Origin: an uncultured Bacteroidales bacterium
Lineage (GTDB): Bacteria > Bacteroidota > Bacteroidia > Bacteroidales > Bacteroidaceae
DNA: 64,000 nucleotides
NCBI GenBank assembly: GCA_902771725.1
Contig: CACXXT010000003.1
Span: forward strand, 1-64,000
Direction: 5' to 3'
The notes under the pieces were generated by a model that did no database searches, had not been told where the DNA came from, and worked only from the letters and a program-made list of their open reading frames with translations. Each line of letters starts with the position of its first letter. Within the stretch, counting starts at the first letter, position 1. A program made the position numbers and the translations under genes. Positions 52,801 to 64,000 of this stretch are shown here, one piece after another.

Positions 52801-53581
52801 CCTGCCAGCCGGCACCGGGAACCCAGATGACACCCGTGAAGCCGTTCTCGCGGATCTTGTTGACCACGGGCTGGAAGAAGTCGCGCATGGCGGCCTTGTT
52901 ATTGGCGCCGGTGGCATCCTTCACGCTGACGGGTTCGTTGGCCAGCTCGATGCTGATCTGTCCCGGGTAGCGGCGGATGGAGTCGTTCTGCGTGAAGATG
53001 TCCCAAACCGTCGTCAGGTACTTCTGATAGTAGTCGTCCACGCGGATCTCACCCGGACACACTCCGGGAGGACGCACCACGACGTAGAGGCCGTGGGCCA
53101 TGGCTTTCTGCATGAGCGGGAAATAGAGGGATTTCAGGTAGGTCCTCAGGCGAGCCTCGCTGAAGTGCGAGATGTCGGCCTCGCCGCCTACTTCATGACC
53201 CAGCGGGTCGTAGGTCTTGCCGTCTTTCTTGGTGAAGCCTTCGGCGGTGATGTTGCCGTCGTTGGTCCACGCGGGCTCCAGGTGCAGGCGGAACACGGTG
53301 CAGTGTGCCTGCTCGAAAGCCGTGAAGAGTTTCTCGAAATAGTCCAGGCAGCGCTTGCGACCGGCATCGTCGTAGCTCCAGCCCCAGCGACCGTTGTTGA
53401 ACCACGCACTCGGGGTGTCCATCACTCCGTGGAGCACCACATGATTGCCGTGGGTGTCCACCAGCCAGCGGCCGTCGACATGAATCGAGGGCAGCGGTTT
53501 CACGCCCTGCGCCATCACGAGGCCTGCCGTCAGCATGAACAGCAGACCAAAGACCATTCGTCTTGTCATTGTTGTTTTCAT
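49889..53581 (-). CDS. Two-catalytic-domain glycoside hydrolase, GH5 fused to GH43, exported
   Basis: The 1230-residue protein has a signal peptide (ending MAQG). Residues about 30-420 are a GH5 barrel (LPSIHVDGRWLVDTHGNHVV), with acid/base E216 in ELANEPVS and nucleophile E326 in IIITEIDWSP. Residues about 440-740 are a GH43 five-bladed propeller (RADFPDPDVIRVGDTYYMVS, base D452; later SGLEGCHVYKHGDYYYIYAT). A beta-sandwich typical of GH43 C-termini follows (about 745-960), then Ig-like and carbohydrate-binding-like parts, and a tail (TSVYSLSGQLVRRNVQ) resembling sorting tails. GH5 would cut a backbone and GH43 remove arabinose or xylose side groups, so hemicellulose is the likely substrate. 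It is the first gene of the operon with GH27 and the regulator. Confidence 0.9.
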   Translation of the reverse strand: MKTTMTRRMVFGLLFMLTAGLVMAQGVKPLPSIHVDGRWLVDTHGNHVVLHGVMDTPSAWFNNGRWGWSYDDAGRKRCLDYFEKLFTAFEQAHCTVFRLHLEPAWTNDGNITAEGFTKKDGKTYDPLGHEVGGEADISHFSEARLRTYLKSLYFPLMQKAMAHGLYVVVRPPGVCPGEIRVDDYYQKYLTTVWDIFTQNDSIRRYPGQISIELANEPVSVKDATGANNKAAMRDFFQPVVNKIRENGFTGVIWVPGAGWQASYADYATFPIEDVNFGYAVHDYNGWYGCDDKNLTANDVKSATQRKITQFHNQVPVVDTNPIIITEIDWSPFKPGSGHYNEHNEWVESNYGTWATGRTSVWGTITKNVYDHYGNVSMTLSGSHCLIDVDTLINKNKVVPAFDGLEEASGKACMDWYAEYYKVNYPKADFASVPVSDMGAKYQNPIVRADFPDPDVIRVGDTYYMVSTTMHHFPGATILKSQDMVNWEYCAQPLTQLTDNDRYNLQNDKNAYAAGMWACSMKYHDGKFYLLINGNDTGGWLLTTSTPEGTWQKKKLSRIYYDPGMLFEGDKVYIACGIGNIYMCELDKNFNFIREQKVISDKSGLEGCHVYKHGDYYYIYATYGGWPSGQAAFRSKNIFGPYEEKMLVEKTINGAPNTIHQGALIEDTQGKWWTIMQQDLGCLGRFPNLQPVKWSDDWPIVGNNGIPYDSYTKPHGEGDISVKYLPTTDNFREYPLGQQWEWNHNPDNTGWSLFERPGWFRIKTNNVVERLTQARNMLTQRIFMKKNKATTGTVRLDASRLQEGDRAGICVLQDPYAMIGVEVKGGKHQLFWRQDTLRVDKNFTPKETTRSLEVDSIVYLRASVDYSTSNAKFYFSLDGKRWTSLGSETRLGFNLTVFVGARFGLYCYSTKAAGGVADFDWFTTEEDFDEETIYPEFKASLDEKMFTVKNIVPAKRILEAMVGGWCSPGITATFLDKHKENVSTQTSFEPEQSGIVEFRGGQMVGVGQGETRVGCSYTDAFGHRVDTAFTAKSSYFPLDAMFITTDIAGKNTFTPSARYGIFKFSEEGQMGWVYPNGVDLTDFRYLVVKLYKKQTADAHLNIYTTNKITGACHSTEKFGDSLQIVVNLDSAVYTSKSKRGKPLEKSKVQMITFTGSIANKPLYISEMFLSNDSQYAPTGVVDLVGEEPSGITSVYSLSGQLVRRNVQRRQALEGLPAGVYLVGGRKILKTR

Positions 53582-53618
53582 TCTAATTTGTATTTAGTTT
53601 GTCTGTCGGAATCGTTAG

Positions 53619-58409
<4,791 letters not shown>

Positions 58410-58467
58410 CATGGAGGAGAAATAACCAATATTTTTGAATTCGTGAACAACTTTCACGATTTCTTTG

Positions 58468-58475
58468 TACTTTTG
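58468..58475 (+). promoter_or_regulatory. -7 box immediately before the HIRAN-like gene
   Basis: TACTTTTG followed by C fits TAnnTTTG and lies only 5 bp before the ATG at 58481, so the transcript would be nearly leaderless. No TTTG is found at the right distance upstream. Confidence 0.5.
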
Positions 58476-58480
58476 CACCC

Positions 58481-60001
58481 ATGAAAACATTCTGGATTGA
58501 CATAGTCGGACTCACGCACTGCGGCGTGGAATCCTACTACAAAAACTACATCGAGGACAGCATCGGCAAGCGCCTGACGCTACTGCGCGATGAAATGAAT
58601 CCCTCTGACCCCTTTGCCTTGAAAGTGAAAGACCGCGAGACCACCGTGGGCTACGTGGCTGCCACGGACCTCGACATCGTGCACCAAGCACTGCACGCTA
58701 CTGGCCGCAAGCGACTGACTGCACGCGTGATAAATATCTCCACCGACCCGCCGCAACTCCGCGCGGAGGTGCAGTGCGAAGCTATCGACACAGACTTCGA
58801 CCCTTATGCCCAGCTGCCCTATGAGCAGTGGGAGTGGCCTGCCCTGATGCTGCTGCCGCAATCGCTGGCGAGCGTCAGCGAACGCGCCGACGACCTGATA
58901 GAGCTCTTAGAGAGCGGGCAGCCCGACTGGAACAGCGTGCGCACATTGTTCCTGGAATTCCTGACGGACAGCCCCTCGGACACCAGCCGCGAGATGAACA
59001 CCACCCGCCTGCGCGTTCTCCAATTGCTGGAACAGCAGGCACAGCAGGCAGCTACGGACGAGGAGAACAGCCGCTGGCTGGAACTGGCCCTGCAGCTGCA
59101 CACGCAGAAGGGTCAGCTGATGAACCACGACACGCGCTACGCCACCGCCCGGAGGCTCTTCATCCTCTGGCCTCAGCAGCTGAAGCGCCAGCGCTTCGAA
59201 CAGTCCCACTACACCTTCGACAACCGCCTCGACGAGCTGGAGGCGCAGCTGCAAGCATTTCCCTTCCACCTCTACGACACCTTCCTCAACGACCCCGTGG
59301 ACTTCCTGCGCGAGACGTTCTACAAGCATGTGCCGCGCCGCCAGTTGTACGGGCTGCTGTCGGGAATCGTGCTGATGGTGCTGAAGGGCAGAGTCAGCAT
59401 TCGACGCTGGGGCAGGGATGACGATCTGGAGATGCGCCGGCAGCTGGAAGACGTGGTCAACTTCAAGGAGGAAGAAACCGCTGACCGCGCTGACCGCCCT
59501 GACCACACTGACCAAAACTCTGAGGAAAACGCTGAGCAGAATTCCGCAGAAAACAGCGAACAGAATTCCTCAGAAAACACTGAGCAGGGAACCGCAGAAA
59601 CCGCTGACCGCGCTGACCGCCCTGACCAGAAAACCATCCTGAAGAATGCCCTCCACCGCCTGCTGACCGAGAAGGGCGTCACCTCCAAACCGCTGGTGCA
59701 ATGCCAGAACCAGTGGGCAGCCATCGCCTATGTGCTCATCAACGAGTACGACCTCCCCTTCGAGCTGACGGATTTCTGCCGGGAAATGGAGGCGTGGGGC
59801 TTTGGCACGGACAGCCACTACCCCGTGCCCTGCGTCTATTCGAGCGTGGCGAAGTACAGCATCTACATCGAGCCGAATTTCGAGAAGCGCGAAAAAAAAT
59901 CCCTCGCGGACAAGCGCCAGTGGGCTGTCGTTGAGGGACTCCGGAAGCGGATAGCGGAGGAGCAGGCTAAGCCGCACTCTTCATCGCCTGCGGCGTGCTG
60001 A
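58481..60001 (+). CDS. HIRAN-like domain protein of unknown function
   Basis: The 506-residue cytoplasmic protein begins MKTFWIDIVGLTHCGVESYY; residues 1-95 with DEMNPSDPFALKVKD and TVGYVAATDL resemble a HIRAN domain, a small DNA-binding fold found with helicases and nucleases. The middle is helical without a recognised domain. Residues about 328-385 are an acidic repeat linker (ADRADRPD, EENAEQNSAENSEQNSSEN, ADRADRPD) encoded partly by TGACCGCGC units. The C-terminal ~120 residues form an unrecognised domain. Its last 35 bp overlap convergently with the primase-like gene. A role in DNA metabolism is inference. Confidence 0.6.
   Translation: MKTFWIDIVGLTHCGVESYYKNYIEDSIGKRLTLLRDEMNPSDPFALKVKDRETTVGYVAATDLDIVHQALHATGRKRLTARVINISTDPPQLRAEVQCEAIDTDFDPYAQLPYEQWEWPALMLLPQSLASVSERADDLIELLESGQPDWNSVRTLFLEFLTDSPSDTSREMNTTRLRVLQLLEQQAQQAATDEENSRWLELALQLHTQKGQLMNHDTRYATARRLFILWPQQLKRQRFEQSHYTFDNRLDELEAQLQAFPFHLYDTFLNDPVDFLRETFYKHVPRRQLYGLLSGIVLMVLKGRVSIRRWGRDDDLEMRRQLEDVVNFKEEETADRADRPDHTDQNSEENAEQNSAENSEQNSSENTEQGTAETADRADRPDQKTILKNALHRLLTEKGVTSKPLVQCQNQWAAIAYVLINEYDLPFELTDFCREMEAWGFGTDSHYPVPCVYSSVAKYSIYIEPNFEKREKKSLADKRQWAVVEGLRKRIAEEQAKPHSSSPAAC
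59479..59627. repeat. TGACCGCGC tandem units within the HIRAN-like gene
   Basis: CGCTGACCGCGCTGACCGCC occurs twice (59479-59512 region and 59601-59627), translated TADRADRPD. Between them lies an AACTCTGAGGAAAA-type Asn/Glu/Ser repeat. The same unit appears in non-coding DNA at 62942-62966 and 63155-63179. Confidence 0.65.
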
Positions 60002-62399
60002 GGTAGTACTCAGTCTTCGTGTAGAGAAGCGTGGCGGGGTCGTAGGTGACATAGCCCCGGCGCTTCCAGTTGCGCAACTGTTCCTTGGGGTCGGGCTCCA
60101 TACCCTGAGCTGCGCGCACAATCTTCAAATCTTCTTCCGTAAAGTTCTGGGGCAGGCAGTTCAGCAGGTTGCCCACACCGCCCATGGGCTGGCAGTTCTC
60201 CTGCTCCATCTGGCGGCGCATGTCCTTGCCGAAGAGCCACATCTTGCACCACATATCGTAGCGGAGGCTCCAGCGCACAAACTCCTCAATCTCCTTCGAC
60301 CAGCGGTTGCCCTCGATGATGTATAGCACCATGGCACGCTTGAAGGCAGCCACCGTAGCACGGAACGAGAGCTCGCGCCACGCCTCGTCGCCGCTGAGGG
60401 CTGCGTAGGCGCTGTTTTCCTCTAAGATTTCGCTTATCAGCTGGTTGGCTCGTCGGCAGACGATGAGTCCGCTGGCGTCTGAAGCACGCTGGATGTAGGG
60501 ATTCACCAGCTGCTGGAAGCGCTCGTCGTAGGTGCCGTACACGGGCAGGTGGTCATCTTCCGTGTAGATGGTGGAGAAGGTCACGCGCGAGACGGTGCCG
60601 TTCATGATGCCCTCGCGGAAGAATCGGCGACACTTCTGGGGAGTGGTCGAGGCGTTGAAGTTCCAGCGCAGGTTCACGGTAGCCGTCACCGACTGCACTC
60701 CCACACGCTCCTGCCCGTACTCCGCAGCATCCCAGGCCAGGCGCAGGATTTGAGATACCTGGTCGCCGCGTCCGTTGGTGCGCAGGTTGTTCAGCAGCTC
60801 TATCTCATCCATGCGCGAGTAGATGGGGCGTCCGCAGGCATCGGCAAGCTTCTGCACCAGCGCGGCATTGGTCATGTCGGGCTGCACCCACTGCACACAC
60901 AGCCCCTCGGGTCGGGCAGGCTTCTGGCTGTTGGCGGGGGCAGCAGCACACTCGCTCTTCCAATCCTGCTCGGCAGCACGTGCCTCGGCATCGCGCACCT
61001 TGATGTCCGCCATGATGGCATCGATGGGCTTGTTCACGCAGCTCTTGCCGCTGGACATCTTGGCCACCAGCACCACCTGGAAGGTAGGTTCCAGCTCGGA
61101 ATTGTCGTTGTAGCGGAAGCGCACGCCGTGCAGGTGGGTGGCGATGGAGGGGAAGACACCCATGGCCACGGCAGGCTTCAGGTGGTCGGGCACCTTGGAA
61201 GTGAGCAGGCGCAGCGAGCGGGGCAGGCTCTCAGGAAACGTGGGAGGCACAGCCTGCTCCACTCCGCTCTCCAGCCGGAACTGCTCTGCCTGATGACGCT
61301 TGCGGGCGACCTCCAGCGCACGCAGCAGCACGGCAGGCTTCGCCAGCGTCTGCGCACGGTTGGCGGCAGAGTGGATGGTCGTGCGCCAGCGCTCTTCGGC
61401 CTCGCCGTAGTTGGGCAGCACCTGCTGAATCCAGCGCTCGTCATCGTTGCAGATGTAGCGCAGGGCGCAAGCCATCGCGTAGATGAAGTTGTTGCGCGAG
61501 CCGTGGACGGGTATGCCGCCCAGCTGCTCCTCCAGCGCGTGGACGATGGTCTCATAGGGAATGCCCTCATAATCAGTCTCGTACACGTCCTTTCGCTCAG
61601 GCTCACACGTCCGTTCGTGTGCGCCATCACGTCCGTTCGTGTCGGCGTTTGCAGCAGGCTCCTCGGACGTTTGCAGCTGGCTGTGTGGCGCTTCGGAGCA
61701 GGCTTCGTCGGGCGTCGCAGCAGGCTTACCCGCCTGAGCCGGATTGGGAGCAAACAGCGCAGCCTCATCTATATAAATAAGGTACGCGCGAGGAACGGCA
61801 AAGCTGCAACGGGCAAAGTCCTTCACACAAGCATCGAACACCTTGCAGCCGATGGCCTCCGCCACACGGCGCTGAGCCAGCTCCAGCGTCTCGCAGCCGC
61901 CCATGCGGAACACCAGGCGCAGCCCCTCGCCGCTGGGCGAGACGTGAGCCAGGCAGATGCCCAGCTCCTGCTCGCGCCCAGCCACCTGCTGGAAGTAGAA
62001 CTCGCGAGGAGCCAGCTCCAGATGATCCAGGTCGAGGATGCTAAGACCGCTGGGAACAGCACTCTCGTTCGAGCGGTGACCGTCGCGGAAGGTGGCGTGG
62101 AAGCAGAACACGGGCAGGCGGCGCTTCAGCTCACCCTTGCGGCGTTCGAACTCCTCAGCCGTGATTTCTCCAGCCTGCCATCGTGCGCGTACCTTAATGA
62201 TATCTGCGCATACGCTGGCGGTGGTCATGTCGTCGAGGATACGGCTGAAATCCTCTGGCGAGCAGGGTGCCATGCAGTTCGTGTGCATGACGTTGGAGGC
62301 AAAGCTCCATGGAAAATTCATAATTTCCGTCATTTTTTCATAGTAGTCGAAAAGGTTGCGGCACTGATGATTAACGACAATCCTCCATTCAGTGGTCAC
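59967..62399 (-). CDS. VirE-N / DUF3987 primase-helicase-like protein
   Basis: The 810-residue protein combines an N-terminal BT4734/VirE-N-like primase region (about 60-230; LSILDLDHLEL and HVSPSGEGLRLVFRM are characteristic) with a DUF3987 ATPase-type half (about 400-740; a P-loop-like VAKMSSGKSC, then LYIIEGNRWSKEIEEF). Such proteins are common in Bacteroidales, often beside DUF4248, HU, smalltalk and amidase genes or in mobile elements; none is adjacent here. The frame starts with GTG at 62399; Met codons at 62333 and 62321 are alternatives. A Ser/Glu/Pro-rich linker (about 225-270) is encoded by CACGTCCGTTCGTG repeats. A role in DNA priming is inferred from the family. Confidence 0.75.
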   Translation of the reverse strand: MTTEWRIVVNHQCRNLFDYYEKMTEIMNFPWSFASNVMHTNCMAPCSPEDFSRILDDMTTASVCADIIKVRARWQAGEITAEEFERRKGELKRRLPVFCFHATFRDGHRSNESAVPSGLSILDLDHLELAPREFYFQQVAGREQELGICLAHVSPSGEGLRLVFRMGGCETLELAQRRVAEAIGCKVFDACVKDFARCSFAVPRAYLIYIDEAALFAPNPAQAGKPAATPDEACSEAPHSQLQTSEEPAANADTNGRDGAHERTCEPERKDVYETDYEGIPYETIVHALEEQLGGIPVHGSRNNFIYAMACALRYICNDDERWIQQVLPNYGEAEERWRTTIHSAANRAQTLAKPAVLLRALEVARKRHQAEQFRLESGVEQAVPPTFPESLPRSLRLLTSKVPDHLKPAVAMGVFPSIATHLHGVRFRYNDNSELEPTFQVVLVAKMSSGKSCVNKPIDAIMADIKVRDAEARAAEQDWKSECAAAPANSQKPARPEGLCVQWVQPDMTNAALVQKLADACGRPIYSRMDEIELLNNLRTNGRGDQVSQILRLAWDAAEYGQERVGVQSVTATVNLRWNFNASTTPQKCRRFFREGIMNGTVSRVTFSTIYTEDDHLPVYGTYDERFQQLVNPYIQRASDASGLIVCRRANQLISEILEENSAYAALSGDEAWRELSFRATVAAFKRAMVLYIIEGNRWSKEIEEFVRWSLRYDMWCKMWLFGKDMRRQMEQENCQPMGGVGNLLNCLPQNFTEEDLKIVRAAQGMEPDPKEQLRNWKRRGYVTYDPATLLYTKTEYYLSTPQAMKSAA

Positions 62400-62576
62400 G
62401 AGTTCCCCATTTACAGGGGATGAGCCGGTTGCGTGGACTGCATCGCTGGGATGAGTCGGTCGGGAGCGCTTTTTGATTTTGGCGCTCGGCTCTGAACCTT
62501 GGAGCCGCGGTGGTTTGTATTAGGTTATAGAACTCGGCGTCGCATCTCGCGCTGGCCAGCATTCGAATTGACGATG

Positions 62577-62584
62577 CAAAGGTA
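62577..62584 (-). promoter_or_regulatory. -7 box upstream of the primase-like gene
   Basis: On the minus strand TACCTTTG followed by C fits the consensus, with TTGG (plus CCAA 62604-62607) about 19 bp further upstream. It implies a leader of about 170 nt. Confidence 0.6.
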
Positions 62585-62636
62585 CAAAAAAATTGCGAGA
62601 ACGCCAAGCTCCTGGCCCCCTTTAGCAGCAAATTGA

Positions 62637-63117
62637 AAAGGTATTGGAAAGGTATTGGAAAGTTTTTCCGAAGCTACGGGAAAGTTTGCGAAGTTCTGGA
62701 AAGGTATTGGAAAGTTTTTCCTGAGCGCTGGAAAGATATTGGAAAGTTTTGCCGCAAATCACTCTGAACGGCGGAGGCGCAAAATCTTCTTTGGGCAGCG
62801 GAGGAGGAAACCTTCCCGAAAGGCACATCCTGCACCACGAAGCAAGGGGAAACGCATACTACGCTGACTATCAGCAATCTGCGACACCGCCCCGCCCCAC
62901 GGCGCACCCAATCCACCGCCAATCTGCCACTAATCAGCTGTGGTCACCGCGGTCAGCGCGGTCACCCCTTTTTTGCGTCCCCGAAAAAGTTTCCAACGCC
63001 TACAACTATTTATAACTACTTTATATACAAATAATTATAAATATATATCATCTCTCTTATCTATCTCTTATCTCTTCTTATCTTAAAAACTTTCCAATAC
63101 CTTTCCAATACCTTTCC
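62637..63117. repeat. Inverted GGAAAGGTATT repeat arrays flanking ~420 bp of non-coding DNA
   Basis: The 31 nt at 62637-62667 are a perfect inverted match to 63085-63115; each arm contains two 11-bp units TTGGAAAGGTA. Further units (TGGAAAGGTATTGGAAAG, TGGAAAGATATTGGAAAG) continue to about 62750. Between the arms are a GC-rich piece with TGACCGCGC-type units (62942-62966) and an AT-rich tract. The wider 62400-63667 stretch shows no convincing gene. Confidence 0.7.
63005..63084. other. AT-rich tract with TATCTCT microsatellite
   Basis: About 80 bp of nearly pure A/T including TTATATACAAATAATTATAA followed by repeats of (C)TCTTATCT. It is strikingly AT-rich in a GC-rich window and lies just inside the right repeat arm. 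No gene or clear regulatory box is seen. Confidence 0.5.
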
Positions 63118-63154
63118 AGAAACCTTCCATCGCCCTCCAAACACCCAAGAAACC

Positions 63155-63179
63155 ACTGACCGCGCTGACCGCGCCGACC
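63155..63179. repeat. Intergenic TGACCGCGC units
   Basis: ACTGACCGCGCTGACCGCGC, then CGACC, matches the units in the HIRAN-like gene. An inverted copy lies at 62942-62966 (GGTCACCGCGGTCAGCGCGG, then TCACC). Confidence 0.6.
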
Positions 63180-63449
63180 AGCCCACCTGGTTTCCGCTTG
63201 CATCCCATGTGCTGGGTAGTCCTCAATTATTCTTTTTCCAATTGTTCGTATTTGATTTCTTTGACGGGGCAGACCACTATCGCCCAATTGACACACCCGA
63301 CAATTTTTTATTGGCATTTGTGTTTGCATGACAATTATATGCCTTTCCTGTTGACACTTTTAGCATCATAATCCAAGAAAAAATCTCATTTAGGAGGAAT
63401 CCCATTGTTTTTTTTTCTTGAAAATCAACTGAGGAAGAAGAATAATGTG

Positions 63450-63457
63450 TATATTTG
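63450..63457 (+). promoter_or_regulatory. -7 box for the structured RNA
   Basis: TATATTTG followed by C matches TAnnTTTG and sits 4 bp before the first hairpin of the RNA. No good -33 box is visible. Confidence 0.55.
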
Positions 63458-63460
63458 CAG

Positions 63461-63641
63461 CGTGTTTCGAAAGAGACACGACTTTATTTGCTCATATTCC
63501 CAGACGAACTGCAACACCGAAAGGAAATAACGGGCAATCACTACATGAAAGGAGCTTGTGCCTAAAGCGCAGGCTAATCCATAATATGTAGTGAGGTTGT
63601 TGCAGACCTGTCTGGGATTATGTGAGAGGTCTGCGCTTTTT
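63461..63641 (+). ncRNA. Structured ~180-nt RNA, 6S-like or a transcription-attenuating leader
   Basis: After a promoter box and a 5' hairpin (63461-63480, GAAA loop) three long-range stems form a rod: 63499-63505 with 63610-63616, 63509-63515 with 63599-63605, and 63539-63546 with 63586-63593. A terminal stem uses 63553-63561 and 63567-63575, and an asymmetric internal bubble (63516-63538 opposite 63594-63598) lies in between. This rod with a central bubble and the length resemble 6S RNA. The 3' end has a terminator, 63602-63609 with 63627-63634 followed by TTTTT. That stem competes with the two outer rod stems, so it could instead be a switch controlling the lipoprotein gene 27 nt downstream, which shows no promoter of its own. 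Confidence 0.5.
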
Positions 63642-63667
63642 GTTGCATACACTTTAAATAGACGTAT

Positions 63668-64000
63668 ATGAAGAAATTGCTCTTATTGTATTTATTATTA
63701 CCCATTTCCTTTTGCGGATGCTCGAATAATTCGAACAACGGTCAAGGGCAAAGTGGGATTCTGACCGAATTGTTTGGGGGCATGAATAAGAAGAGTCCTA
63801 AAGATATTCAGCCAGAAGGTACTTTCGTTTCAGAAGACAACCCTTTATACAAGTCCTTGACGTTTAAGGGTAGGAAAACCGTTGTCATTCAGGATGGCAT
63901 TATAGGAATGGATTTTGTTACAGAGTATGATAAAGATGAAGAGTTCCTGCGTGTTAAGACTGACAAATCAGATTTGCTTTTTGAGATTATTACAGAGGAC
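63668..64000 (+). CDS. Lipoprotein of unknown function, truncated by the window end
   Basis: ATG 63668 opens a frame still open at the window end (111 codons). The signal MKKLLLLYLLLPISFCGC gives a lipobox with Cys at 16 or 18, followed by an Asn/Gly/Gln-rich linker and then a more structured part (TFVSEDNPLYKSLTFKGRKT, VVIQDGIIGMDFVTEYDKDE). No family recognised. Codon use is clearly more AT-rich than the rest of the window (many TTA, TTG, AAT, AAA codons), hinting at different origin. It lies just after the structured RNA. Confidence 0.75.
   Translation, partial: MKKLLLLYLLLPISFCGCSNNSNNGQGQSGILTELFGGMNKKSPKDIQPEGTFVSEDNPLYKSLTFKGRKTVVIQDGIIGMDFVTEYDKDEEFLRVKTDKSDLLFEIITED

Noticed and set aside
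62389-63015. Short frames in the repeat region downstream of the last large gene
   Set aside because: Their products are translations of the GGAAAGGTATT repeats (KGIGKF-type peptides) in both strands, without coding features.
62637-63117. CRISPR array
   Set aside because: Repeat units are 11 bp without regular spacers and no cas genes are present in the window.

Overview
The window looks like a chromosomal contig of a GC-rich member of the Bacteroidales, most likely Prevotella-like. The evidence is SusC/SusD-type outer-membrane pairs, many periplasmic glycoside hydrolases, Bacteroidota-type promoters (TAnnTTTG -7 boxes), a 36-residue smalltalk-like protein, CstA, DPP IV and NagB/LmbE-type genes, and a C-terminal tail style on secreted enzymes that resembles short sorting tails. 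Genus-level placement is inference. The first ~570 bp do not belong to the same source: a C-terminal fragment of an unrelated secreted protein, a second C-terminal fragment and the N-terminal third of a glucose-6-phosphate isomerase of actinobacterial flavour run directly into a fasciclin-domain gene. That reads as a chimeric contig end.

Layout. 0.3-8.1 kb: a fasciclin protein, SusC and SusD in one operon closed by a strong terminator. 8.1-8.8 kb: a gene-free stretch packed with nested inverted repeats, including a 296-bp element bounded by perfect 24-bp inverted repeats. 8.8-21.6 kb: a plus-strand run with GH2 beta-galactosidase, DUF6057 membrane protein, a beta-propeller lipoprotein with a CxxCH site, dipeptidyl peptidase IV, NrnA and a GH105-DUF4861 enzyme. 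21.7-27.3 kb (minus strand): uvrA, a GHL10-type glycosidase and gmd. 27.5-31.2 kb: manA, a small beta-barrel protein and a NagB-like/LmbE fusion. 31.2-33.5 kb (minus): glutathione peroxidase and CstA. 33.6-37.2 kb: a SlyD-like isomerase, aroC and ilvD. 37.2-42 kb: a smalltalk-like gene, an AAA ATPase, an ion channel and a kinase-like sensor without a phosphoacceptor histidine. 42.1-45.4 kb: a steroid 5-alpha-reductase family protein, then a GldB-like/methyltransferase/acyltransferase operon. 45.4-58.4 kb: a CAZyme locus in which GH5-GH43, GH27 and a propeller/AraC regulator form one minus-strand operon, divergent from a 1515-residue GH2 enzyme. 58.5-62.4 kb: a HIRAN-like protein convergent with a VirE-N/DUF3987 primase-like protein. 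62.4-63.7 kb: repeat-rich non-coding DNA and a ~180-nt structured RNA preceding a truncated AT-rich lipoprotein gene.

Functionally the window combines polysaccharide breakdown (SusCD, GH2 x2, GH105, GH27, GH5-GH43, GHL10), GDP-mannose/fucose precursor supply (manA, gmd), amino-acid synthesis (aroC, ilvD) and repair/housekeeping.

The most unusual layer is repetitive. Four short palindromes of similar sequence (GGTnnnGTGnGGCG-loop-CGCC) sit in frame inside protein-coding genes (DPP IV, GH105-DUF4861, UvrA, IlvD), with Ser/Pro-rich filler around three of them. Heptamer TAAACTC arrays abut start codons at several loci. Two further repeat families, TGACCGCGC units and GGAAAGGTATT units, occur around the primase-like gene. 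All calls come from reading the sequence; no database search was possible.
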